From positions 35,417 through 99,416 of the forward strand of contig JASANC010000728.1 in assembly GCA_030248135.1 (NCBI GenBank): a DNA stretch of 64,000 nucleotides. Direction: 5' to 3'. The position numbers and the translations under genes were made by a program. The stretch comes from Theristus sp. LFF4_11. Lineage: Eukaryota; Nematoda; Chromadorea; Monhysterida; Xyalidae. Positions 21,139 to 32,700 of this stretch are shown here, piece after piece; position 1 is the first letter of the stretch; the number at the start of each line of letters is the position of its first letter. The notes under the pieces are model-generated. The model had not been told where the DNA came from, did not search any database, and saw only the letters and a program-made list of their open reading frames with translations.

Positions 21139-21830
21139 AACTTGTTTATGATTTGTGAAATGCTGAAAAATTAAAAAAAGTACAAGTTTAGGCGAATTAT
21201 CTAGATACTATTTTTTAGAAAAAAGAACGACGACGACGGTGACAAATGTTAATTAAACATTTGGCCATGAAAGCTACTGTTCTGTATTTTTAAACTGCAA
21301 CAAATTGTCTATAAACAGCTCAAAGATGCAGAAAAACTAAAATCAGCTGTTTCCAAAGGCAGAAATTCGTTTTCCGAACAAGTACGACGGCAACGGCAAC
21401 GACGACAACTAAAAATGTTGTTGTGTTTAAATTTTAATTGAAAATTTTGTTTATGATGATTTGTTTTGTCGGAAAATTTTGAAAAGCAATCGGTTTTCAA
21501 ACGAATATTCACTTTTCATATATTCACATTCAAATTTGAATATTCACATTCAAACAAGCGTCGAGAGCACATCACCGTCGCCGTCGTTCTTTTTTCTGAA
21601 AAAAAATTCGCCTTAAAATGTATTTTTTTTTATGTTTCTGTATTTCATAAATAATAAACAACTTTTGCCCATTAAAAATCCAAACATTCATCAACACAAT
21701 CACTCAAAAATTTAAAATTTTAAAAAAGCAAAGTGCAATTTGAACGGCCCGCGTTTGAATCGGATTACGGTAACGCATCAGCCAATCAGCTAATGCCCGA
21801 AATTATCCAGTCCGACTATATATAGATTCT
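20985..21830. repeat. Large imperfect palindrome (arms ~270 bp)
   Basis: Arm 20985-21254 and arm 21560-21830 are reverse complements with scattered differences. They share the TATATAGTCGGACTGGATAA end, the CCCGCGTTTGAA block and the GACGACGACGG / CCGTCGCCGTCGTTC block. The ~300-bp centre is AT-rich and contains a further hairpin. It may be a foldback-type element or an inverted duplication of local sequence. Confidence 0.8.
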
Positions 21831-24111
21831 TTAAAAAAGTTAGTAAAACGCCTAAATTTTTCAAACTTCTTCAGACACAAACTTTCTTGCAATTTGCAAA
21901 TAAATCGTTGCGCTTTAGTTTCTTATCGATATGCCTAATTACAAAGAGATGACGAAGAGAATGAAGAGACTAATAATGAACCGTAATAACAGAACGAAAG
22001 TTTCACAGTCACATCAAAGCAGCTTGTAACTGTACCTGTACGTCAGCTAGTTCAATGAGAATCATATGAAAAACCGGTTGGGTGTGCTAAGCGAAAAAAA
22101 CCAATTTTTCAGAAACAAGAAACTTATTATTACTTGCTTTTCACAAGCAGCCACTGACGACACCGTGGGCGGGCGACCGATTGGACCGGCAAAGCTGATG
22201 AAAAAGAAACATGCCTGCATAATCACACTGTTCAGTCAGAGGCAGGCTATACTCTAAAAAAGACCTCACTCGCTTCACTGTTAGTGTCCAGAAAAAATGT
22301 TAGTTTCAAAATTTTAAAACAGGTGGAAAATAAGCGGTACACTGTATGTGTGTCCAACAAAATCTTTGCAGCAAAACTTGAATGAAAAAACAGTCGACAA
22401 CCAAACGAAAAATGATACTATTGTGCAGGACACTTATTCATGACAAATACACAAACTCTTGGTTTTCATGATCGAACACACAAAATGTCAGACGCACCAG
22501 TTAGTAGACGGCATCATTATTAATTAAGAATGCATTTGGCGCGGGTAGGAGGCAGTCGTACAATACAGAAGTGCAAGGACATGCGAGACAACCGTGTGGA
22601 ATCTATAAACAGAAGCTTCAGTATGTTGTTGGGCTTCAATTATTTGTGCTGTGTGGCAAGAAAGGTAGAATTATCACCCGCCTCTTCTTTTTGAAGAGAA
22701 CTGCACCTGCTCACAATTGCAAATCGACGATAAAAAAACAGGAGAAAAACATTCAAATTTCTGACGTAACTGCAAAATTGTTTTTTGTTAGAATCGAACA
22801 CATATGCGTAAAGATAGTAGGTCTGATCGTTAATAAATATTCACAACTTCTGCAGGAATTCTTCCACCGCTGTTGGAGCAGCAAGGAGGTATGTACAACG
22901 GTTAAAAAAGAATGTAACACTGGTTTTAAAACGGTCAAACGGTCTACAACCGCTAAAAAATCCTCTTTTCTTTTATTGCAAAGTGAATGGAATTTTTGAA
23001 AAAACAAAGCAATCAATGAACTTCCTTTTCATAAAGCCATTGAAATACCGGATGCTGGCTGGATCTCGTCGGCCATTAAATGAAGCAAACCAGGCAAATG
23101 CACATGGAATTATATTCCAGGCAGGCATCAAATTACATTCTCGACAACTTTCAGACGGCTTCTGATTGAAAAAGAATGGTGGTGGTTAAAAATCCGAAAC
23201 ATATAAACCTTTTTTGATTTGACCACACACCTCCTCTGATTTGAGAGCGTGTTCTCTCTCATATTAGAACTATTTCCGTTTATGCACTTAATGAATAAGT
23301 ATGCATATGGATACGACAATGTTTCCTCGATCTTCGTATCATTCAATGCTTCAGAAGCAATTTGTTATCATGTCGAACATGTTTTTTTAACTGATTAAAA
23401 TAGAAGTCGAAGCTGGATCTATGATGCAATATGTTGTGCGGTTGATTCAATCTTGGTTTGGTTTGGTTTCCGGTTTTCTTCCATAGCGCTGGGAAAAACA
23501 GACAGAGTTTGGCGTGATTAATTGAAAATTTATCAACAAAAATCATTTATCAAAAATGTATTTACTTCGAAACCGGCATTGACGCCTAACGGGAGGGATA
23601 AAGGACAGCATTTAGAAAAAAACTATTACGTGTGGAAGTGCCTCTATGAACTGTAAGCTGAACCTGTTGTTCAAACTCGTTAACAACATCAGGCTAAAAA
23701 ACATATCATCATTAACCGTGAGTTTCCTGTGATTTCAACGTCACACCGTCATTCTATACAGAGATGCGAGAGACGTTCATGTGAAGATCCAGTCTTTACA
23801 CCTAAAAATGTCTCTGAAACGCGTATGCTCATGCCGTACCGTACTCAAAGCCGTAACGCACTCATGAACCGTTTGCAGTGCAAAACGTTAACCAAGACTT
23901 GTGAAAACAAAGCTGATCTTTCAAACAAACAAAACAAGCTTCCTTCGAATCTGATTCCGGCGCTGCACAGTGAATGTATCGGAAAAACGCAGTTTTTTGC
24001 CAATGGGTGCGTCGGTTTTGACGAACTGATTCTAGCATGGCTGCGCTTCAAACCTAGCTGATTGGTTGGCTGCACACATGTGCCGTGTGCCTACACAGAA
24101 TGCAAGCATCA
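21831..24111. other. Intergenic stretch without recognisable gene
   Basis: The longest open frame (22571-22999, +, 142 codons) has no recognisable domain, a random-looking composition and no splice partners. I see no repeat structure. Confidence 0.45.
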
Positions 24112-24114
24112 TAA

Positions 24115-24284
24115 AGGCCCGTTTATACCCGACGTATGCGCAAACGGCACGTCACTTCAGGTCCCGTGCTATCGCATACTGCCGTTCATACAGACGTAAG
24201 TTCGGCACGTCACTTGTCTTGTGTTATTGTATACTACCGTTCATACCTGACGTACGTCTGCATGCGTCAGGTATAAATGGGCCT
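24115..24284. mobile_element. PIF/Harbinger-like MITE, 170 bp, TSD TAA
   Basis: The termini AGGCCCGTTTATACC and GGTATAAATGGGCCT are inverted (one mismatch) and bordered by TAA on both sides (24112-24114 and 24285-24287). The inner part repeats GACGTA, CGGCACGTCACTT and CCGTTCATAC motifs in both orientations. A 3-bp TWA-type duplication with GGCCCGTT ends fits the PIF/Harbinger class. Confidence 0.8.
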
Positions 24285-25496
24285 TAACTGCACTTGCGTT
24301 ATGCAACCAACCAGTCACCTTGCTAGGTGCTTTATTAACCAGATGAACTGTAGGCAAATCAAAGTTTTCGTCTACGCGAAAATCTAACAAAATTGTGGGG
24401 CACCTAGACAATTCGCAGTAACACCAAACTATGTGTATGCACTTACCCTTTCGCCATCTCGAAAACGAGGTTCACGAAATTCATTTGCCACTGCAACGAA
24501 GTTCACGTTACACCCTGAATGAAATGAATTCATGAACCTGAACCTTATGAAATAGCAAATTCTTCCTTGGTAACTTTGAACAAAATAAAACAAAGCTGAA
24601 TTCAAAAAGAGCAGATATCAACTCAGAAAGCAAAATAGCTCATCTGAATCGGCAGCAGTGAGTGTGATTATGACCGACCATATGGTATCCGACCCGAAGT
24701 ATCACCAGCGTTCAGAACGGGCACTTCAGATGAACAGTTTCATCAATGACCGACGTGTTGATGAAGTTTTAAATCAGAAAAACAACGAAAAAGATAATCC
24801 GTGTGGCCTTTAGCCATTCGCATATGGTCAACCAACGACCTGTATGTCTGAATGAAAACAATACAGTACCTCAAGTGCCCGACATTATTTGGCATAATCA
24901 TGCCCATTCGCGAGCGAAGCGCTAGCGGAGCGGACAGCGGATGCAGGCATAATATGGCCCATCTGTCGTTCGCGCTAAAATTCCAAACTTTCTGTGCCTC
25001 GCATTGTGAACATAAAAGGAGCTGAGAATTTTTTCTCCTGCACACAGGTGGATAATCCATAGGTAAGCTGTCTGCAGGAGAAATTTTTTCGTGGTGACCT
25101 TCTGCACACGCTGTGTGCGCAAAACATCGATTCTGAATAAGCTGTTACTTATTCTTCTCCCCCCCTTTTTTCGGCCATGTCATAAAATGTGTACGCAGTT
25201 TCAGTGATATAAAGAAAATTCTGACTATTATGAGAAAAACATTTTCTAGGGTAAAAATCTTTGGGATTTTCAAATTTCGCATTCATTTTTTTCTCCGATG
25301 CTTCCCAAGGCTTTAAATTTAGCTTGTTTGTACAAAATTACGAAAAATGCTTATTTTGACGTGTATTTGCGATTTCTGCGCGTGAAACAAACCGTTATTT
25401 GACAAATAAAACAATTTCTAGGGGTAACCAACAACGGAGAGTTTGAATTTGATGTTTATTTTTGAAAAAATCAAAGGAATAGTTGTTAAATAACCA

Positions 25497-26590
25497 AAGT
25501 CGTGACGATTTCGGGCAAATCGGCCGTGGAAATTGGCGAAATCGGTTCAAAAACAAAAAATGAGAAAGTGGTGTATTCCGGGGTAATTCAATGCGCTGAT
25601 CACGGATTTCGGGTTAGTTTTTTTATGTGAGCAACTGTATATACTGAATCGTGACGATTTCGGGCGAATCGGCCGTGGAAATTGGCGAAATCGGTCCAAA
25701 AACAAAAAAATGAGAAAACGGTGTTTTCCAGGATAATTCAATGCGCTTATTACGGATTTTGTGTTAGTTTTTTCATGTGAGCAACTCTAGATACTGAATC
25801 GTGACGATTTCGGGCGAATCGGCCGTGGAAATTGGCGAAATCGGTCCAGAAACGAAAAACAAGAAAAGGGTGTTTCCTAGCGTAATTCAATGCGGCGATC
25901 ACGGATTTTGGGTTAGTTTTTTTATGTGAGCAACTCTAGATGCTGAATCGTGACGATTTCGGGCGAATCGGGCGTGGAAATTAGCGAAATCGGTCCAAAA
26001 ACAAAAAAATAGGAAAATTGTCTAGTCCATAAAAATTCAATGCGCTAATTACGAATTTTGGGTTAGTTTTTTATGTGAGCAACTCTAGATACTGAATCGT
26101 GACGATTTCGAGCGAATCGGCCGTGGAAATTGGCGAAATCGGTCCAGAAACGAAAAACTAGAAAAGGGTGTTTTCCAGGGTAATTCAATGCACTGATCAC
26201 GGATTTTGGGTTAGTTTTTTATGTGAACAACTCCAGCTACTGAATCGTGACGATTTCGGGCGAATCGGCCGTGGAAATTGGCGAAATCGGTCCAGAAACG
26301 AAAAACAAGAAAAGGTTGTTTTCCAGGGTAATTCAATGCTCTGATCACGGGTTTTGGATTAGTTTTTTTATGTGAGCAATTCTAGATACCGAATCGTGAC
26401 GATTTCGGGTCAATCGGCCGTGGAAATTGGCGAAATCGGTCCAGAAATGAAAAACAAGAAAATTGTGTTGTCCAGGGTAATTCATTGCGCCGATCACGGC
26501 TTTTGGGTCAGTTTTCTTATGTGAGCAATTCTAGGTACTGAACCGTGAGGATTTCGGGCGAATCGGCCGTAGAAATAGCATAGGCGAAAT
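25497..26590. repeat. Satellite array 2, ~149-bp monomers, ~7 copies
   Basis: The monomers are the same as in array 1 (CTGAATCGTGACGATTTCGG, GGCGAAATCGGTCC, GTAATTCAATGCGCTGATCA), with a period near 149 bp. Most here read GATTTCGGGCGAATCGGCCG where array 1 mostly has GGCCGAATCGGCC, so each array has homogenised separately. Confidence 0.9.
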
Positions 26591-26854
26591 CGGCCCAAAA
26601 ACGAAAAATGAAAACCTGAGTTCTCCGGGGTTTAGAAGAATGTGTGACCAACGAATTGTGAATTTGGTCCGACCTTCGCGGCTTATGTAAAAGTCAGAAT
26701 ATTATCTAAAAATGCGGGAGACGCATATAAAAGGAGGAATATGGCTTTGTGTAAGCAGTGAGAGACTTGGCTCGACAACTCTTTTCAAGTCTCTGATGTG
26801 GTACACACGGATACAAGTACATAAGAGCCATATTTTTGCGCCGTTTATTCACTA

Positions 26855-27290
26855 CCGTATTACCTCTAATAAACCCCCATGGGGGTTTATTTCTTTACCG
26901 ACTTCTGGGGTGGGGGTTTATTTTGGGGGGGGTTATTTACAACCAAATTCTAGGGGTGGGGGTTTGTTGAAAATGGCAAAAAATACCTTGCATGGCAGGC
27001 AAGAAAGTCGCAGAAACTTCTACTTTTCACTGAGATTTCCTTTTGTAACAGCCTTTTGTAATGAAATTACCACTAACTCATCCCTTTGGGGCCTTTGGTA
27101 GCACAATTTCACCAATGTCACTGCATTCAGCCACTGAATTCGCTAGGTATGTGTTTCAAACAGGTTTCTAATAAACCCCCATGGGGGTTTATTTTGGATG
27201 GGGGATTATTTGGAAACTTGTCGAGGGGGTGGGGGTTTTGTTTTGGGGGGAGTTTAATATGGGGGGGGGGGGTTAATAGAAGTAATACGG
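26855..27290. mobile_element. TA-flanked MITE with CCGTATTACCTCTAATAA ends, copy 2
   Basis: The ends CCGTATTACCTCTAATAAAC and GTTAATAGAAGTAATACGG are flanked by TA. The matching place in copy 1 of unit L (13540-13555, TTTATTCATTATTTCGG) is uninterrupted, so this is a proven insertion with TA duplication. It is closely related to 6661-7114. Confidence 0.9.
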
Positions 27291-27399
27291 TATTTCGGTT
27301 GCACATGTACTTTGTAGACAATTAAAACTTCAACATTTGCGGTATTTCGGGCATTTAGCGACCACTAAAACCACTAAAATAACGATCAGACTTCAGATC

Positions 27400-27635
27400 G
27401 CTGATACTGGTTTGCCCAGTACAAAGTGTATCGCAGAGGCATTAGGGAACGCAAGGTCTCCTTCTGTGGCAAAGGCAACGACTCACGGGACAGACAGTTT
27501 ATCCTGCCACTAGAGGTAAACAGGCTGAAAATCAACGTAAGACAACACCTTTTTGTCACTGATGCTGGTGTGTACACAGCGATGCGTACGTTAGCAACGA
27601 TAAAACCACATGAAACAATGTTTTGCAGTCTCTGA
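27400..27635 (+). pseudogene. Short conserved reading frame inside unit L, copy 2
   Basis: This is the counterpart of 13923-14157: VYRRGIRERKVSFCGKGNDS, RDRQFILPLE, then RQHLFVTDAGVYTAMRTLA. The two length differences from copy 1 are multiples of three. No start codon or splice partner is clear. Confidence 0.4.
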
Positions 27636-27961
27636 TTTTTCTGTTTTTGCACAGAATTTACAGATATTTGATTTACAGAAGTTCTGCACAGAATTTGCAC
27701 AGAATTTCGCACATGATGTGATTGCGGACTAAACTGGAAAGGACAGTTAAAAATAATTTTAAAACTGTTTTACACTTTGTAGTACAACAAACGCGGCGCA
27801 AAAATATGGCTCTTATGTACTTGTATCCGTGTGTACCACATCAGAGACTTGAAAAGAGTTGTCGAGCCAAGTCTCTCACTGCTTACACAAAGCCATATTC
27901 CTCCTTTTATATGCGTCTCCCGCATTTTTAGATAATTTTCTTACGGTACATTACTGTTATG

Positions 27962-28530
27962 GGTTTATTCAAACGTGTCTGGACTAAAAGTGACGTCATT
28001 TGCTTTAAAAACGACCTTTTGTCAAAGTACAGGCACTAAATTTTAGTTTGGTGTGACTAATTCGAAAAAGTTTCGAATCTATCTCTATCAGTTTTTTTCG
28101 GCTCAGCTATTATCATTCGGCTCAGCTATTATCTATCTGAAAAAATTTCTAAGCCAGCTATCTATCTGAAAATTTTTGTCTTCGAAGATATAAAATGAGT
28201 CAATTTTTACCAAAATTTACCATTTTTGCTCGAAATTCGTCAAAATTTCGCTAATTTTAGGTAAAATACGCGTTTATACTTGATTTTTAGCATATTTAAG
28301 CATTATTTTGCTGTTTTTATAGCCTTTTAGCGTTTTAGCTATCTATCTATCTCATTTCAAAATTTTGACCGCCCCCCCCCCAAAGTCACATGCCCCCCCC
28401 CAAAATTTTCCAGCTATCTATCTATCTGGAAAATTTGCTCTAGCTATCTATATCGCCCCCCCCCACCCCCGGCTCTGGAACAACTATGACATGACGTCAT
28501 TTCAGTGGGACACGTTTAAAAAAATAGGTC
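27962..28530 (-). mobile_element. CRE-containing MITE, copy 2, split by a TATCTATC-type element
   Basis: The left part (27962-28060) reads GGTTTATTCAAACGTGTC, TGACGTCATTTGC and CAAAGTACAGGCACTAAATT. The right part (28491-28530) reads CATGACGTCATTTCAGTGGG and ACACGTTTAAAAAAATAGG. These are reverse-oriented ends of the family at 15438 and 41646. About 420 bp of element T occupy the middle in place of the usual interior. Confidence 0.7.
28066..28497 (+). mobile_element. Element T (TATCTATC-rich), 5'-truncated copy
   Basis: It carries TTTTCGGCTCAGCTATTAT, AATTTTTGTCTTCGAAGATA, TAGGTAAAATACGCGTTTAT, C-runs, and the right terminus GGCTCTGGAACAACTATG. The same order appears at 57060-58271 and 61218-61602. 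The left terminus CATAGTTGTTC is missing here. Confidence 0.7.
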
Positions 28531-29248
28531 ATACATTACCAATAAAACCGCAACCACCACACCGTGGCCAAAAGTCAGACACTGGCCATGTCGCTAACTA
28601 AAACACAGACGAAATCAACAAAAATAAACACCGCGAAGATTTCGCAATAAAACGGAACCGAAGTAAAGCATTAATTGCGCAAAACCAAAACCAAATCAAA
28701 TAATCAGCCCTACCAAACGAATCCAGATCAAGCATCATCCAGCTAACACACAGAAAACTAAGACAACAGCAAAAAATGGATAGCGCAATGTGCGACAATT
28801 TGAGCAGCTTACAAACGAACACACAAACTACAAAAGAAAGAAAACGAACGTTAAACAATTGATTATGACTTATGCCAACCCAGAGAAATCGAAACTAAAA
28901 GGTGATCGCACTCTGTCGTAAAGAAGCGAAAATTTTAAATAAAAGTGATGAAAATTGGCGAGCAGCAGAAAAAGAAACAAAGTACAAAAGCAACCGGGTC
29001 ACGGAATTTCTCACTTAATTACATCGCCAACCATAAAAATCTCGAACTGAGCACGCATCACAATTTGTTCGATCGAAAAAAATGAAAAGGGCACCAAAAC
29101 CGAGACATGACAACTGAGCAGCAGCAAACAAGAGAAAAGCGAACAGTGAAATTGGTCGATTCAAAAGCGAAAAACACAACCAAAGAGTTGCAGAAAAAAT
29201 CACGATTTCGATTGCGAATTCAGCAGACTGCTGTGAGCGGATGCAGAC
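28531..29248. other. Probable 3' flank/UTR of the REC114-like gene
   Basis: A-rich on the plus strand, with no convincing exon. The open frames on either strand here (for example 29107-29691, +) are antisense to, or beside, the coding exons described below. Confidence 0.35.
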
Positions 29249-29391
29249 TCAGCGTGCGTGTGCGGCCTGGAAGCGTGCGTACACGTGCGTGGCGGCACGA
29301 GTCACCGTGTGCCAGGCGCCGTCGTGCGGGTCGCGGTAGACGTCCACGACGAACAGACGACGCTGACGCCACATCGGCACACTCTCCACTT
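29249..29391 (-). CDS. Candidate additional 3' coding exon (REC114-like gene or separate)
   Basis: After a good acceptor (TGTGTGTGCAG) a frame reads VESVPMWRQRRLFVVDVYRD and then PHDGAWHTVTRAATHVYARF, ending QAAHAR and stop. Its codon use is strongly G/C at third positions, like the other real exons nearby. It would need a phase-1 donor, for which the only candidate in the preceding exon (at ATAA|GTTGTC) is weak. It could be an alternative last exon of the REC114-like gene or the end of another gene. Confidence 0.4.
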
Positions 29392-29423
29392 CTGCACACA
29401 CAAAAAACTAGAAGAAAAATGAA

Positions 29424-29495
29424 AATTTGGTTCATTGGTTGGCGGTCACGTGATGCATGCTTTCTGTGCAGGCACTGTCGTCAGTCAGCTAGTTG
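29424..29495 (-). repeat. Partial copy of the CAGTCGAACTC MITE
   Basis: ATTGGTTGGCGGTCACGTGA and TGCATGCTTTCTGTGCAGGC match one half of the TA-flanked MITE at 50543-50702. The terminal CAGTCGAACTC is not present. Confidence 0.5.
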
Positions 29496-29784
29496 TTTCA
29501 TGCCAACGCTGACTTTATTTCTTCAACACTTCATTTTATTGAAAAATGAAATCAATCCAAGATTTTGCAAACCACCAGACGCTGACGACGACGACGACGA
29601 CGATTCATGCTTCACTGACAGCAGAGTCCAGTTGGCTGGATCTTCGATGCGCTGTCCAATATATTTTATACGAAATAATAAAATACAATAATGATGACAG
29701 TAATAAAAATGGATAGAATGATTTTTAACGAAGTAAAACGGAACCGCTGCTGCCACTCTGCAAGGACTGCCTGAATCCACAAGT

Positions 29785-32700
29785 CTAGCCTAGCACCACG
29801 ACTGACTGACAACTTATTCTTGCCGGAATCTTAGCGCGGGGCTCCATGTGACTGTGCGACGTCTCCACGGAGCCAGCGGCGGCGACCAGCGAGTCATTCA
29901 CGCCGAGTGCACTGCCATCCGTGTCAACGGCAGCCAATGATCGCTTCACTGGTTGATCAGCCGCTTCGTTCTGAATGTTGCAATTTTTTGCGAAACTGAC
30001 TGATTGTAATGCCGAGATTGAATTGATTGCTTCTGCATTCCTCCGAGAATCGTAAACCCAAACCGCCTTACCGCCGTGTGTTCCTCTTCCAGTGAAACGT
30101 CAACGTCAGCTGCGTTGTCCCGTGCTCGTACTCCACCAATGTCGTCGTTCCCTTTGTAGCCGTCTAGTTTCTGAATGAACGAAGACTTTATACTGAGTTG
30201 CGAAAAGCGCAACCCATTGATATCTGCGGTTGATTTTGTAAAATCCAGCTGCCCCACAGCCCCCTTGAATTACGAGTTTCTGCCCTGGCGTCTCCTCCTC
30301 GCGATCGTCGCCTACACGCTGATTTTCGCCAATTCCGCCCGCGACCGAGTGAATCAAATGCTGCTGTTTGCGATGCAACTGGCAAGCAAAAAAACACAAC
30401 AGTTTGGGAGACACAAACAACAGCTCAGTGTGCTCTTCAGTCTTCAATCAAAAAAACTCAAAAAAAGCAAAACAGCGATGAACTAGAGCAGACCAAGTCA
30501 ACGGTGGTCATCAGACGGCGATCGGCGTGCAACGCTGAGATGGGAGACAATGGGGCAACCGTGGTGCCCTGAACAAGGTGAAAACCAATAAAAATGACTC
30601 GCAAATAAATAACTCCCAACACTCAAACTTGTTTGTATAGCTATGAAGTTGAAACGGATTTTAATCGCATCAAAATTTTGCGCACCGTGCGAGATCGTGC
30701 GACCACCGGCGACAACGCACGTGACGGCGGTGGTGGCGCTCGCAAGTGATCGCGCCCGGTGTCGTCGGTCGACTGCGTCCGCGGCAGCATTCGGTTGGCG
30801 CACGGAATCTTGCTTGAATCGTTGTTGGTGATCGGTTTGCGAGTCTATGGAGGTTGAAAACACAGCCGACCATGAACCTTCAAACACGTTTTTCAACGTT
30901 CTATCTTGTTTGAAGTGTGTCTTCCGCACGCACACTGCCTGTGCGACGGTGCAACGCCTTGCGAGAGTTGCGATTAGGTGCACCGGACGGCGACACCAAT
31001 CACACGATGCGCACAAGCACGATGCGCAAAGCAGCTACAACGTGGCCACCTGCAGCGTCGTGTTGCTCGTGTCGGCCAGCGCTGTGCACGCCGAGCTCAG
31101 CGTCGAGTGTTCGGCGATCTTGCACGGAGTGGAGCAGGCGATCGGACGTGCCGCGTTGCACCGCAGCAGAGCGCCGCGCGCGTAGTCCCACGGCAGCGGC
31201 TGGCTGTTGCTGTGCGGCTGCTGCGATCGGCGCACGCCGCTCGTGCCCTCGGCCGCCCTCGCCGTCTGCTCCGCGCCGGCATTCGTTGGCATCTGAATTT
31301 TGGTGAAAAACTGCGATTGTGCCAATTTTGGGCACCTCAAATTCGGTTGAAACGCAAGTCGAGTGAATTGGGTGCAGCAAAGAAATGATTTCGAATCTTC
31401 TGATTGTTTGAACACAATCCCTGCTAACAAAACCCGTCAAACCTGCGTGAACGGAAAACGAGTCTGTTGCCGATAGCAGTGAGCCAAGCATTCCTTGTCT
31501 GCGTCATTCGGATCGTCGCCGTTCATTGCGATTGGCCAACGCGCGCAAAAACGTTCCAATTCGTTGTTGTTGAAGTCGTCCAGGTGCTGCGGAGACGTTG
31601 GGTTTATGCATGCTGTGATAGGGTGCATTCTCAAATTCTGCATCTGTGAGATGCACAGCTACGTTTAGGAGCGTCACCTTGGAAATCGCTGTTCAACAAT
31701 CATATTCGACACCAAAAAACCGCCCTGCATCTCCAATCGAATGTAGCTCTGTGAAGACTGTGCATTTCTGTGAATTGATCTGAACAACAAACCTAAAACT
31801 TACTTCAAACTGAACCGAACAAGAAAACTCGAGAGCACGCCCACCGACACACCTCCAAGAAGGCGTGGTCGGCCGTGCGCTGTGCCGTTTTGCGCGGCGG
31901 CGACTCGAACAAGTCCTCCTGCGAGGCGCGGCGACTCGGCGCCGGCGGGCTGCTGTTGTCGGTGGCGCGGTGCGACGGGCCGCAAGCGACCGGCGGCGTG
32001 CTCTGCTGACTGAGCGACTGCGAGAACATCGACTGCTGACTGCTGCTGTTCGCCGCCGGGCCGCACTTGCTCGCACTCTCTGGCAGGACGGACGCGTTCA
32101 ACTGCGCAAATGATGGTGCAACAAACTCACTTGGAACACGCACAATCAAGTTCTCCACCATATAGCCCCTATTAAGAGTGTCGGACCCAGACGACGTCAT
32201 CTCTGCGGTCGGTCGGGTACTCGGGTGTGATGCACGAGCACAACCACCCGGACTTTCGGTTTGGCTGATTCATTTGCGTGTAGAAATACGTCAAGGGGTG
32301 GTAGGTAACCAAAAAATCCTGGTCTTGGTGCGCACTGCCCGCGCATGTCAAACGGACATTTCTACAACCAATGACGTCACTTCAGTGCGACACGTACCGC
32401 CTGCTGAGCACATACCGACGAGTTGTCCATCGAGAAAGCGGTGATTTTCGAGTGGTTCTTGGAGTCGTTGTTGGTTTTCAACAGTTTGCGCAGCTCCGAA
32501 TGATTGACGATGGACGCAAACGGACGCACGATGTTCAGGAATTGGGTGCACAGCGCGTGCGCTGATTGGTTCTCATCGCAGGCGAAACGAACACGGAACA
32601 CCGATGAGAGGGCACCCGTGGTCTGAAAAAAACAGTATCAACAAATCGTGGTGCCACAGACGTATCCGGACGTGTCCCGCGCGGACATTTCTCGTTCGGA

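Larger units (their letters stand above)
24894..27936 (+). mobile_element. Large composite repeat unit L, copy 2
   Basis: This ~3.0-kb relative of 10089-14420 has the same order of parts: head (CGAGCG..AGCGGAGCGGACAGCG), satellite array (25497-26590), constant joint (GAAAACCTGAGTTCTCCGGG), and inverted-repeat module (26701-27936). It has about half as many satellite monomers and a different MITE nested in the module. Confidence 0.6.
26701..27936. mobile_element. Inverted-repeat module of unit L, copy 2
   Basis: The arms at 26701-26850 and about 27797-27936 are reverse complements (ATTATCTAAAAATGCGGG ... CCCGCATTTTTAGATAAT), very close to the arms at 13390 and 14420. The interior contains the MITE at 26855-27290 and the conserved frame at 27400-27635. 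Confidence 0.85.

Noticed and set aside
22571..22999. 142-codon plus-strand open frame
   Set aside because: Composition is random-looking, with no domain, no splice partners and no conservation to other parts of the window.
29107..29691. 194-codon plus-strand open frame, one of the longest single-exon frames in the window
   Set aside because: It is antisense to a better coding exon (29249-29391, minus), has an Arg-rich composition from GC-rich complement sequence, and has no recognisable domain.
31000..31491. 163-codon minus-strand frame with Arg/Ala-rich ending
   Set aside because: A competing frame in the same exon (31292-31050) starts at a clear acceptor, keeps phase 0 with its neighbours and ends at a donor. 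The longer frame crosses introns.
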